From Balneola sp. (lineage in GTDB: Bacteria > Bacteroidota > Rhodothermia > Balneolales > Balneolaceae): a DNA stretch of 64,000 nt. The notes beneath the pieces were generated by a model. It was not told the DNA's origin. It made no database searches and saw only the letters and a list, made by a program, of their open reading frames with translations. The DNA is taken from assembly GCA_003712055.1 (NCBI GenBank), contig RHLJ01000001.1, positions 434,001 to 498,000 on the forward strand, written 5' to 3'. Position numbers and translations under genes: made by a program. Shown one piece after another: positions 36,097-43,883 of the stretch (the first letter of the stretch is position 1; each line of letters opens with the position of its first letter).

Positions 36097-37191
36097 TCAC
36101 GAGAACTCCGAGATCAACGCATTCCAACTCTCTTCAATCAATAAAGTTTCGGAAAAAGGCTTAACAAAAGGATCACCTAATTCTTGAAGGAGAATTAATC
36201 GAATAATATTGTCCTTTACTTTCTTGTCGTTCAACATTAGCTGCGTAAGCTCTTTTCCGGTAGATGATAGTTCACTCAAATTAAAGTCATACAACGGTTT
36301 AAACTGCTCTAAATTGGCTAATCCTATACTTGCACCTATTGCATTAGAAACCGAAACAGCTCCAAACATTCCTGCAAAAACGGCCTCACCATGGGAGTAC
36401 TTTTCATAATTACCTACATTTTCAATTACATGAGCAAAGGTATGTCCAAAATTGAGTGCTTCTCTAATACCAGACTCCTTCACATCTTTTGACACTATAT
36501 CTGCTTTAATTTGTGCGCTCTGACTTATAATTGGAATCCATTCCTTTGGAGAGGCAAACTTTCCATTCTTGGTGAGCAAGGTCAATTGTTCAAAAATATC
36601 CGGAGCCTCAATCATTCCGTATTTTAAAATCTCACTTAATCCGTTTACCCATTCTTTTTTAGGCAAAGATTTCAAAAAACGAATATCAGCAAAAACTGCT
36701 TTCGGTTGATAAAATGCTCCTAATAAATTTTTTCCAACGGTATGATTAATCCCGGTTTTTCCCCCTATTGAACTATCAACCATTGCTAATAACGTAGTGG
36801 GCATATGAATTAAAGGAATACCCCTCAACACGCTTGCAGCAACAAATCCCGCTAAGTCACCAACCACTCCACCTCCAATTGCCAGTAACGCTGTATTCCG
36901 CTCTACTCCACTTTGTAAAACGAAATGAGCAACACTTGAAAATTGATCCAGACTTTTATTTGTCTCCCCACTAGGAACCACATATTTGATTACCCGTTCA
37001 AAATCTTTACTAAGACCTATATCGATATACTCACTGTGATTGGAATAGGCCTTTTCATCAATAATGACAAAGATTTTTTGGGAGCTGAATTTGGCAGAAA
37101 TAAATTCAGAAGCCTCCTTTATGAGGTTTTTTCCAATTTTTATTTCGTAAGTATCTACTGAATTTGTTGAAACTGAAATGACTTCAGACAT
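36097..37191 (-). CDS. aroB: 3-dehydroquinate synthase
   Basis: Second step of the shikimate pathway: DAHP to 3-dehydroquinate, using NAD+ and a divalent metal. From ATG 37191 it has 364 residues, with the NAD-binding GGGVVGDLAGFVAAS loop, SSIGGKTGINH and the metal/active-site EALNFGHTFAHVIEN region. The start at 37191 overlaps the aroK stop by 8 bp; an ATG at 37209 would only add six polar residues. Gene order rqcH-aroK-aroB-tamB with 1-8 bp spacing or overlap indicates one transcript. Confidence 0.95.
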   Translation of the reverse strand: MSEVISVSTNSVDTYEIKIGKNLIKEASEFISAKFSSQKIFVIIDEKAYSNHSEYIDIGLSKDFERVIKYVVPSGETNKSLDQFSSVAHFVLQSGVERNTALLAIGGGVVGDLAGFVAASVLRGIPLIHMPTTLLAMVDSSIGGKTGINHTVGKNLLGAFYQPKAVFADIRFLKSLPKKEWVNGLSEILKYGMIEAPDIFEQLTLLTKNGKFASPKEWIPIISQSAQIKADIVSKDVKESGIREALNFGHTFAHVIENVGNYEKYSHGEAVFAGMFGAVSVSNAIGASIGLANLEQFKPLYDFNLSELSSTGKELTQLMLNDKKVKDNIIRLILLQELGDPFVKPFSETLLIEESWNALISEFS

Positions 37192-37747
37192 GCCTTTTGA
37201 GCTTTTCAATAAGTATTTGAGCTATTTCTTCTTTGGGTCGATAACCATCACTTTCCACAGTAATTTGCGCCTGAGAATACAACCCTTCACGACTTAAATA
37301 TAAGCTTTTAAGCTCGTTTAACAGAGTTTCTCTCGATTTTATTTTTCCTTCTGCATCAAGAGTAATTGGCCGGTTTTTATTCCTCGAAACTCGCTCTATA
37401 ATTACCTCTAAGGGTATCTTAATAAGTACGAGAAGACCGCGTAGTTTTAGTTGGTCAATTATCCTTTGATTTTGCAGAGCCCCTCCTCCTAAAGCAATTA
37501 CTCCGGAAAAGTTTTTTGTTAGCTCTAAGAGGTATTCCCTTTCTTTATCTCTGAAATATTTTTCTCCTTCTTCTTTGAATATGTCTTTAATCGACTTTCT
37601 TTCCTTTTCTTCGATTATCTCATCAAGATCAACAAAAGGTCTATTTATTAATTCTGCAACTAACCTACCTATTGTAGACTTACCCGAAGCCATAAATCCG
37701 GTTAAAAAAATACTTCCTTGAAATCGATTCAATCTGTAGTCATTCAT
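37184..37747 (-). CDS. aroK: Shikimate kinase
   Basis: Phosphorylates shikimate with ATP. The 187 residues show Walker A GFMASGKS at 17-24, the shikimate-binding DLDEIIEEKERKSIKDIFKEEG stretch and the GGGA loop (IALGGGALQN) with FRDKEREYL. The LID region NRPITLD follows. The N-terminal ten residues are a little longer than average. It sits 2 bp after rqcH and overlaps aroB. Confidence 0.95.
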   Translation of the reverse strand: MNDYRLNRFQGSIFLTGFMASGKSTIGRLVAELINRPFVDLDEIIEEKERKSIKDIFKEEGEKYFRDKEREYLLELTKNFSGVIALGGGALQNQRIIDQLKLRGLLVLIKIPLEVIIERVSRNKNRPITLDAEGKIKSRETLLNELKSLYLSREGLYSQAQITVESDGYRPKEEIAQILIEKLKRHV

Positions 37748-37749
37748 AA

Positions 37750-39321
37750 TTATGGTTTTTCAGGCTCAACAAATTCAACCTGTTCTTTTTGAACCAGGAC
37801 CGCACCGGGAGCTGCTCCTTTCGGTTTCCGTACAAATTTCCTCTTAGTGTAAATTACTGGTACCAATCCAGCACCCTTTGCTTTAGAATTATACGCTGCA
37901 TACGCTGCTACTTTTTGTACTACCTCTTTATCTGGCATACTCTTTTGATTCCTCATCCTGATAATTACATGTGACCCGGATACTCCTCGTGCATGTAACC
38001 ATACATCTTCCTTATGCGATAGTTGAACCAGTTTATCGTTACTCTTCGCATTTTTACCTATCCAGATTTCATAACCTAAAACATCCATTAGATGAAACGG
38101 AAGAGCAGCATTTTTTTCATTATTAGAGGTGTTTTTGAATAATATAAGATCGTCTTTATTCTTTTTCTCCCAATCATTTAATGCAAAAAAATCACTTACT
38201 TCATCAAGTTTGGATATCAAGTTTACTAATTGGTCTTTTCTTTGCTTCAACACAGGAATTTTTTCTCGGGCTTCGAAATATGATTTCTTAGAATTTGAAG
38301 AGCGTTCGTAAAACTTAGAAGCATTTTCTGCGATACTTAACTCTTGATTTACTTCTATTACAAGCTCCTCATTGTTATTATAAAAATCGACTGCTATAAG
38401 CTTCGTGCTTTCAGGCATCCCCTTGTGTGCATTAGCCATTAGAATATGCCCCTTTTGCTCATAATCTTGAGCACGGTTAAGACCGCCTTCTGCTTTTTCT
38501 AGATTCTTGAGCACAGCCTCAGTTCGCTGTAATTGCTTTTTTAACGATTTGATATGAATATTTTTTCTTTGATTAAATCTTAGTCGACCAGAGTAATTCT
38601 TAGTTCGCCATAGAATTAGCTCATTTATACTTTCGAAAAATCTTTCTGTACTTGAAGGAAAAATCCTTTCAGGAAAAACCGTTGTTTCTCCATTTGTTAA
38701 TAATCTGAATTCTGCCTCATTTTCCAATGCTGTAGTTAACTCTTTGGAAAATTCGATAATCCCATCAGTTGTAAGCTCTTCCAAACCGTGGTAATTGACT
38801 AGATCGTCTAAATCAGCCCTTGGGAGCATCGGGTTACTTTCGATCAGTATTTTCTTAGCCGTTTTACCCTCCCCTGTTACTTCAAATAGTGTTTGACTCT
38901 TGGCTTTAGGAGTAGCTGAACCAATTTCACCGAAATCCTTGAATAGTTCGGCAATTATACCTTCTTCAATTAAATACGCATTTGCTCGTGAGCTAAACAG
39001 CTTGAACAAAAGTGCTTTTCCATCCCCAAATTCTATAGAAATAATCCGATCATTTTTAACCAATTCTACTCCCTGAATGGGTGTTAAATAAACATCCTCA
39101 AAAAAGGTAATCCGATTCGCTTTTTTTGGAGGACGATAGCTATCAAGGAAGAGTGAAATATTACCCGGAGACGTATTGAATATTAATCGGGAACTTTCCG
39201 AATCTCCTTTTATATACAGCTCAAGTGTGTTTTTGAAAGGCGTTGTTGCCAATTCAATTACAGCATTTGATAATTTGTTTTTCAGCTCCCGCTTTAAATA
39301 TATTAGCTCGTAATAATTCAA
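37750..39321 (-). CDS. rqcH: RqcH / NFACT-family ribosome quality-control protein
   Basis: A 523-residue NFACT protein of the bacterial ribosome-associated quality-control pathway, which adds C-terminal alanine tails to nascent chains on split large subunits. The N-terminal NFACT-N domain carries the key Asp-Arg pair at about 91-92 (NDRIISIEF), the middle is a coiled coil (about 245-375), and the C-terminal NFACT-R domain has the DVWLHARGVSGSHVIIR signature. The start is a TTG at 39321, which gives the N-terminus NYYELIYLKREL expected for the family; no ATG fits. It heads the operon and is divergent from the 39361 gene across only 39 bp. Confidence 0.9.
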   Translation of the reverse strand: MNYYELIYLKRELKNKLSNAVIELATTPFKNTLELYIKGDSESSRLIFNTSPGNISLFLDSYRPPKKANRITFFEDVYLTPIQGVELVKNDRIISIEFGDGKALLFKLFSSRANAYLIEEGIIAELFKDFGEIGSATPKAKSQTLFEVTGEGKTAKKILIESNPMLPRADLDDLVNYHGLEELTTDGIIEFSKELTTALENEAEFRLLTNGETTVFPERIFPSSTERFFESINELILWRTKNYSGRLRFNQRKNIHIKSLKKQLQRTEAVLKNLEKAEGGLNRAQDYEQKGHILMANAHKGMPESTKLIAVDFYNNNEELVIEVNQELSIAENASKFYERSSNSKKSYFEAREKIPVLKQRKDQLVNLISKLDEVSDFFALNDWEKKNKDDLILFKNTSNNEKNAALPFHLMDVLGYEIWIGKNAKSNDKLVQLSHKEDVWLHARGVSGSHVIIRMRNQKSMPDKEVVQKVAAYAAYNSKAKGAGLVPVIYTKRKFVRKPKGAAPGAVLVQKEQVEFVEPEKP

Positions 39322-39360
39322 ACCTACTAAGTAAAGAGAGTAATTTAGTTAATCATACTT

Positions 39361-40014
39361 ATGCATTATCCAATATTCAATTCCATTGTAAATACTGTAA
39401 GCACTCAATTGGATAAACGTGGAATTAAAAGTCAGACTTTTAAAACCTGGGAAGATAATAAGATTAATGCCATTGGCTTAGAATTACTTATTGAACTCGA
39501 TAAAAGTTCAGAATTTCTTAAATCACTGTCCATAAACTTTGATTGGGATAGTTTTCGTGAAACCACTGTTGCCAGTAAACTTGAAGGGATGAAAGGACAT
39601 CCTTTTTTAAAGATCAAAAAACTTTTCAAAACCCCCGTTGCCCCTACTATTGATATTGAAATTTCCTGGCTTTTCGATATCGAGCGTTGCCAACCTGAAT
39701 ACCCGGGGAAAGAAGGAAATTATCGGATTGAGCAGGCCAGCCTATGGATGGAATCGATAAGCAAACAGATTAACGAACTTCTTAAAGACCAGAACATTAT
39801 CACAAGATGGCATATAGAAATTGAAGGAGATGAATCAGGTAAGTACCTCTCTGCCATAAATTTAATTTCCTACTTTCAATATGAGTTTACATCACCAAAA
39901 ACGGTAAATGATGTGAACAATATTGTAAGTAAGAAATTTCAGGATCTTCTTTTAAAAGCTAGTAAAGTCATTCACCTTTGTGATGAGGTTCTTCAAGAAA
40001 GCGTAGCCGCTTGA
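39361..40014 (+). CDS. Hypothetical soluble protein
   Basis: A 217-residue cytoplasmic protein with no signal peptide or membrane segment and no motif I recognise. It has an acidic, alternately charged sequence with several aromatic residues; TPVAPTIDIEISWLFDIERCQPEYPGK in the centre and a helical C-terminus (FQDLLLKASKVIHLCDEVLQES). The ATG at 39361 follows a short 39-bp divergent space with rqcH. Its stop overlaps the ATG of the DUF2007-like gene by one base, so the two are probably translated together; I infer no function. Confidence 0.7.
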   Translation: MHYPIFNSIVNTVSTQLDKRGIKSQTFKTWEDNKINAIGLELLIELDKSSEFLKSLSINFDWDSFRETTVASKLEGMKGHPFLKIKKLFKTPVAPTIDIEISWLFDIERCQPEYPGKEGNYRIEQASLWMESISKQINELLKDQNIITRWHIEIEGDESGKYLSAINLISYFQYEFTSPKTVNDVNNIVSKKFQDLLLKASKVIHLCDEVLQESVAA

Positions 40015-40412
40015 TGAATAAACCCATCGTTCTCCGTGCTTATCAAAACACCAATGAGGCTTACGCAAACAAATGCCTTTTAGAGGATGCAGGGATTACA
40101 GTTTTTCTTTATGATGAATATACTCCCTCTACCCTACCAAGTCCTTCTTCAGGAACAAAGATTGTTGTACCCGAATATCAGGTTGAAGAAGCACTGTTGA
40201 TACTAGATCAAAACTTTAAAGAAAACCATCCTGATTTATATTCTGATGAAGATACAGTTCGGTGTCCAAAGTGTGATTCAAAAAGGATTTTCCTAATGAA
40301 GAACCGACTCACCTTAGCTCGATTAATATTCTCCATAACGTTTTTCTTCTTTAAAGATGACAGAAAGAGATACCAATGCAGAGATTGTCGAAATACCTGG
40401 AGAGAATTTTAG
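40014..40412 (+). CDS. DUF2007-like protein with C-terminal zinc ribbon
   Basis: A 132-residue protein from ATG 40014. The N-terminal half (about 5-65, VLRAYQNTNEAYANKCLLED then GTKIVVPEYQVEEALLIL) fits the DUF2007 putative signal-transducing domain. The C-terminal part holds a four-cysteine zinc ribbon, CPKC near 84 and CRDC near 124, around a short hydrophobic stretch (LARLIFSITFFFF). The one-base overlap with the previous gene shows coupling. The role of DUF2007 is not established; zinc binding is inferred from the cysteine pairs. Confidence 0.75.
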   Translation: MNKPIVLRAYQNTNEAYANKCLLEDAGITVFLYDEYTPSTLPSPSSGTKIVVPEYQVEEALLILDQNFKENHPDLYSDEDTVRCPKCDSKRIFLMKNRLTLARLIFSITFFFFKDDRKRYQCRDCRNTWREF

Positions 40413-40414
40413 AA

Positions 40415-40440
40415 ATAAAAAAGGCTCCGTAAAAGGAGCC
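40415..40440. terminator. Bidirectional intrinsic terminator
   Basis: AGGCTCC (40421-40427), 6-nt loop, GGAGCCT (40434-40440). On the minus strand the stem is followed by TTTTTTATTT, a strong terminator for the tiny ribosomal protein gene; on the plus strand the T-run is weaker but the hairpin directly follows the DUF2007-like gene. Confidence 0.82.
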
Positions 40441-40447
40441 TAAAATC

Positions 40448-40540
40448 TTACTTTTTCTTTTTATGCCTGTTCTTTCTCAGGCGCTTTTTGCGCTTATGCT
40501 TCGCAATTTTAGCGCGTTTTCTTTTTTTACCACTTGGCAT
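40448..40540 (-). CDS. AURKAIP1/COX24-domain small ribosomal protein (bS22-like)
   Basis: A 30-residue, extremely basic peptide: MPSGKKRKRAKIAKHKRKKR followed by LRKNRHKKKK. The pattern K-KRAK-AKHKRKKRLRKNRHKKK is that of the COX24_C/AURKAIP1 family, whose mitochondrial member is mS38 and whose actinobacterial member is bS22 in the small ribosomal subunit. The Bacteroidota-type form is usually about this long. It has a strong AGGTGAG ribosome site 5 nt before ATG 40540, its own likely promoter (40589-40596) and a terminator right after the stop, so it is a separate one-gene transcript. Ribosome residence in this organism is inference. Confidence 0.85.
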   Translation of the reverse strand: MPSGKKRKRAKIAKHKRKKRLRKNRHKKKK

Positions 40541-40588
40541 AAATGCTCACCTAGGTGTTAATTCATTGTTTATTGTTCGAACAAGGGT

Positions 40589-40619
40589 CAAAAATAAGAA
40601 CTTTACTAAGGTTTTCTAA
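40589..40619 (-). promoter_or_regulatory. Likely promoter of the tiny ribosomal protein gene
   Basis: On the minus strand TATTTTTG (40589-40596) matches TAnnTTTG, with a TTTA near-match to the -33 TTTG box about 20 nt upstream. RNA would begin near 40585, giving a leader of about 45 nt. Its upstream end lies close to the hup stop codon. Confidence 0.5.
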
Positions 40620-40620
40620 A

Positions 40621-40914
40621 TCAAATTTTAGCGGACATGGATTCATTAACCGCTTCTTTGAAGTCCCTGGACATTTTTAACACAGGAGCAAACTGCTCAG
40701 GTACAATTACTTCCACATTGGTTTTAGGATTTCGTGCAACTCGCTGAGCTCTTTTTACTACTTTAAAGCTCCCAAAGCCACGAAGCTCAATAGTCTCACC
40801 CCTTTTCATGGCATCAACCACTGTTTCCATGAAGCCATTTACAACAGCCTCAGTTTCAACTTTGGTAAGCCCTACTGATGATGATATAATATCTACGATA
40901 TCTGCTTTCGTCAT
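40621..40914 (-). CDS. HU/IHF-family DNA-binding protein
   Basis: A 97-residue nucleoid protein. The N-terminus TKADIVDIISSSVGLTKVET forms the helical dimer core, and GFGSFKVVKRAQRVARNPKTN includes the beta arm base with RNPKTN just before the DNA-intercalating Pro in the arm (VIVPEQFAPVLKMS). It bends and compacts DNA as a dimer. The residues at the arm do not discriminate HU from IHF by eye. A 16-bp perfect palindrome lies about 62 bp upstream in the divergent space shared with the symporter gene. Confidence 0.92.
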   Translation of the reverse strand: MTKADIVDIISSSVGLTKVETEAVVNGFMETVVDAMKRGETIELRGFGSFKVVKRAQRVARNPKTNVEVIVPEQFAPVLKMSRDFKEAVNESMSAKI

Positions 40915-40975
40915 TTTTTTTTAGCTCGTTATTCTTAATTAGCATCGCAACACAATAGGAAAAGCAAATCGTTCA

Positions 40976-40991
40976 TTTTATTGCAATAAAA
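40976..40991. promoter_or_regulatory. Perfect 16-bp palindrome between HU and symporter genes
   Basis: TTTTATTGCAATAAAA occupies the middle of the 162-bp divergent intergenic region. It could be an operator for either gene or an AT-rich chance palindrome; about one such 16-mer is expected per 65 kb at even base composition, but few would fall in an intergenic region. Confidence 0.35.
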
Positions 40992-41076
40992 GAAATCTGG
41001 TTGGATTCTCTTATCATTCTTTGTCAAATGTTTATTACTTTGGCAGCTTTAATAACCATTCAATCAAACATAGTGC

Positions 41077-42717
41077 ATGGAAACTTTTGAAAGTATTGTT
41101 AATACCCTGAACAATCTTGTTTGGAGTACCCCCACCTATTTCCCATTAATGGTAGCTGTTCTTCTAAGTTTTGGGATCTTTATTACTCTTAGATTAGGCT
41201 TCGTTCAGGTAAGGAAATTCAAACACGGTATACTCTCCGTAATGGGGAAATATGATGACCCCGATGCAGTGGGTGATGTAAATCACTTCCAGGCGCTAAC
41301 TACTGCATTATCCGCAACTGTAGGTATTGGTAATATTGCCGGTGTTGCGATTGCTATTCACTATGGAGGACCAGGTGCGCTTTTCTGGATGTGGGTAACC
41401 GCCTTTTTTGGAATGGCCGTTAAATACACAGAATGTACACTAGCTGTTAAATATCGGATCCAAAATGATGATGGATCCGTTTCTGGTGGCCCAATGTATT
41501 ATATAGAAAAAGGACTCGGTGAAAACTGGAAATGGCTGGCAGTTTTCTTCGCCGCAATGGCAGTTATTTGTTCTTTCCTAACAGGAAATGCAGTACAGGC
41601 TAATACGGTAGCTGATACTTTACAAAGCACATTCTTAATTCCCGGATGGATAACAGGATTGGTAACTGCCTCACTTGTTGGTTTTGTAATTATCGGAGGG
41701 ATCAAAAGAATTGGTAAAGTAACAGCTAGCTTGATGCCAATCATGGCCATTATTTATGTTCTTGGAGCACTAATTATTCTTTTACTCAATTATGAAAAAG
41801 TTCTTCCTGCTTTCGGTACCATTCTTGAGTATGCATTCACACCAAAAGCAGGAGCATTTGGAGTAGGTTCTGGACTATTCCTCACTACTCTTGTATGGGG
41901 GATCAAGCGAGGTTTATTTTCAAATGAAGCCGGACAAGGTTCAGCTCCTATTGCTCATGGCGCTGCTAAAACGAAAGAGCCAGTCCGAGAAGGTGTTGTA
42001 GCACTATTAGAGCCGTTTATTGATACTCTTGTGGTTTGTACCATGACAGGTCTTGTTATCGTGAGTACTGGCGTTTGGGATCAAAAGCATGATGTTTTAT
42101 TCACATCTAATGCCACTGAAACCGAAATTGTTATTGACGGACCAGGAAGCACTCTTCTGTTGGTTGATGGTGTTCCGACAAATGGTACTATCCAAAGAAA
42201 TGATCATGATAAAGGCACCTTTTATACCAATGAAGCTAGGACTCAGGCTTTTAATGGTAGTATAGAAGTACAGGATGATGGAAGTGTTGTTATAACCGCA
42301 TCAAGTGGAGCGGAGGTAGAAACTCTCTACACAAGCATTGTAGAAAATGGTGCTCCTCTTACAGCTATTGCTTTTGAAAAAGGTCTAGCTCCCCTATTTG
42401 GTGGAGGAAAATATATCGTAACCATTTGTGTGATTTTATTTGGAGTTTCTACTGCCATTAGCTGGAGTTACTATGGTGATCGATCTATCCAATACCTGGC
42501 AGGTGATAAGTCAATTATCTATTACAAAGTGGTTTATCTGATCATGCACTTCATAGGTGCCGTACTTGCCCTTGAAACCGTATGGGCAATCGGGGATATT
42601 GCTCTTGGCTTGATGACCTTCCCTAACATTATAGCTTTGTTTGCACTTTCTGGAGTAGTTGCTACTGCTAGTAAGGTTTACTTTGCTAAAATGGATGGAA
42701 TAGAATCAAAAGACTGA
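41077..42717 (+). CDS. Sodium:alanine/glycine symporter (AGCS family) with an inserted domain
   Basis: A Na+-coupled amino acid importer. Family signatures are present: GIGNIAGVAIAIHYGGPGALFW near 84-105, the ECTLAVKYR segment, NAVQANT, and GIKRGLFSNEAGQGSAPIAH near 275-294. The length is 546 residues against about 450 for most members; the excess is a polar, beta-rich stretch at about 335-424 (VLFTSNATETEIVIDGPGST...) between the VIVSTGVW helix end and NGAPLTAIAFEKGL. That insertion would face one side of the membrane as a small domain. ATG 41077 fits the family start. The next gene upp follows by 1 bp. Confidence 0.93.
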   Translation: METFESIVNTLNNLVWSTPTYFPLMVAVLLSFGIFITLRLGFVQVRKFKHGILSVMGKYDDPDAVGDVNHFQALTTALSATVGIGNIAGVAIAIHYGGPGALFWMWVTAFFGMAVKYTECTLAVKYRIQNDDGSVSGGPMYYIEKGLGENWKWLAVFFAAMAVICSFLTGNAVQANTVADTLQSTFLIPGWITGLVTASLVGFVIIGGIKRIGKVTASLMPIMAIIYVLGALIILLLNYEKVLPAFGTILEYAFTPKAGAFGVGSGLFLTTLVWGIKRGLFSNEAGQGSAPIAHGAAKTKEPVREGVVALLEPFIDTLVVCTMTGLVIVSTGVWDQKHDVLFTSNATETEIVIDGPGSTLLLVDGVPTNGTIQRNDHDKGTFYTNEARTQAFNGSIEVQDDGSVVITASSGAEVETLYTSIVENGAPLTAIAFEKGLAPLFGGGKYIVTICVILFGVSTAISWSYYGDRSIQYLAGDKSIIYYKVVYLIMHFIGAVLALETVWAIGDIALGLMTFPNIIALFALSGVVATASKVYFAKMDGIESKD

Positions 42718-42718
42718 G

Positions 42719-43345
42719 ATGAATAGACTAACGGTAGTTAAACACCCCATTGTTGATCGGTACCTCACGTTCTTAAGAGATAAGAACACAAATACTGCTT
42801 TATTCAGGCGGGCAATGTCAAACATTGGGGTGATTCTTGCCTACCACTCTTTGTCAGATTTACCACTTGATGAAACCGAAATAGAAACTCCTATTCAAAA
42901 AACAATGGGCTATGTTCCTGGCCCTGAGGTAGTCGTAATACCCATACTAAGAGCCGGGTTAAGCCTTGTTGATGGAATCGTTGATTTTATGCCTGAAGCA
43001 AAAGTAGGGCATGTTGGGGTGTATAGAGATGAGGAAACTCATGACCCGGTCAACTACTATGATAATCTTCCTCATGGAATTGAAGAAGCCTATAACCTGG
43101 TAGTAGATCCAATGTTGGCTACAGGAGGTAGCGGTAGCCATGCTATTTCATTCTTGAAAGAAAATGGAGCCAAGACCATAAAATTTGTTTGCCTCATAGC
43201 AGCACCTGAAGGAATTGAACGACTTCAGAAAGATCATCCCGATGTACCGATAATTACTGCAGCTGTGGATGAGAAGCTAAATGAGAATGCCTTTATCGTA
43301 CCCGGCCTTGGAGATGCAGGAGATCGGTATTTTGGAACGATATAG
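42719..43345 (+). CDS. upp: Uracil phosphoribosyltransferase
   Basis: Salvages uracil: uracil + PRPP to UMP + PPi. The 208 residues show RRAMSNIGVILAYH near 30-43, IPILRAGLSLVDG near 74-86, the PRPP-binding DPMLATGGSGS at 130-140 and the uracil-binding C-terminal GLGDAGDRYFGT. Length is typical. It lies 1 bp after the symporter gene, and its last codons overlap the start of lptC, so symporter, upp, lptC and ostA are probably one transcript. Confidence 0.96.
   Translation: MNRLTVVKHPIVDRYLTFLRDKNTNTALFRRAMSNIGVILAYHSLSDLPLDETEIETPIQKTMGYVPGPEVVVIPILRAGLSLVDGIVDFMPEAKVGHVGVYRDEETHDPVNYYDNLPHGIEEAYNLVVDPMLATGGSGSHAISFLKENGAKTIKFVCLIAAPEGIERLQKDHPDVPIITAAVDEKLNENAFIVPGLGDAGDRYFGTI
43318..43322 (+). 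promoter_or_regulatory. Shine-Dalgarno AGGAG deciding the lptC start
   Basis: AGGAG ends 9 nt before TTG 43332, an ideal distance, while ATG 43314 has no usefully spaced site. This favours a TTG start that gives a perfect lipoprotein signal. Confidence 0.5.
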
Positions 43346-43883
43346 CCTTTTCCCCTTCTTTTTATGCCTTCTTTTTTTGGTGAACTGCTCAAAGCTTTCT
43401 GAGTATGATACTCAACAAATAAGGAATGCACTGGCTGACTCACTACTCACAACTACCGAAAGTTGGGATGTTTCGATGAAGGTTATTGAAGATGGAAAAA
43501 GAAGCCTTAATATAACTGGTAGTTACTCCACTACTATTAAAGATTCCGAAAGACATGAGACAAGGATAAGTGGCCCTGTCTTTATCGAAATATTTGACAA
43601 AAATGGAGTGTTCAAAAGTAGTGTTGATTGTGATAGCGCGGTATACAGACCAGATGAAGGTATTTTTGAAATGTTCGGAGAGGTACGAGTAGTCACAAAC
43701 GATTCACGTAAACTTCGATCCGAGTATCTGAAGTGGGATAGAAATAATGATAAAGTAAGTACTCCCGAATTCGTGATTTTCATTGCTCCTCCCGACAGTA
43801 TTGCCGCAAATGGATTTATTGGGGATACTGATCTGACCAATTACACCCTTAATGAGGGTGGCGGACAAGTAGTTATTGATTAA
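43332..43883 (+). CDS. lptC: LPS export ABC transporter periplasmic protein LptC
   Basis: A 183-residue membrane-anchored LptC-family protein that hands lipopolysaccharide from the LptBFG complex to the LptA bridge. From TTG 43332 the signal is ERYSLFPFFLCLLFLVNC, so it appears to be a lipoprotein (lipobox LVNC), unlike the transmembrane E. coli LptC. The core has the LptC/A jelly-roll repeats: SGPVFIEIFDKNG, SAVYRPDEGIFEMFGEVRV and LRSEYLKWDRNNDKVSTPEFV. An ATG at 43314 would add six residues. Its stop shares one base with the ostA ATG, supporting joint translation of partners. Confidence 0.85.
   Translation: MERYSLFPFFLCLLFLVNCSKLSEYDTQQIRNALADSLLTTTESWDVSMKVIEDGKRSLNITGSYSTTIKDSERHETRISGPVFIEIFDKNGVFKSSVDCDSAVYRPDEGIFEMFGEVRVVTNDSRKLRSEYLKWDRNNDKVSTPEFVIFIAPPDSIAANGFIGDTDLTNYTLNEGGGQVVID

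Noticed and set aside
39319-39326. TAGGTTTG -7-like match on the minus strand at the rqcH start
   Set aside because: RNA would begin inside the coding region, after the TTG start that the protein family requires, so it is probably accidental.
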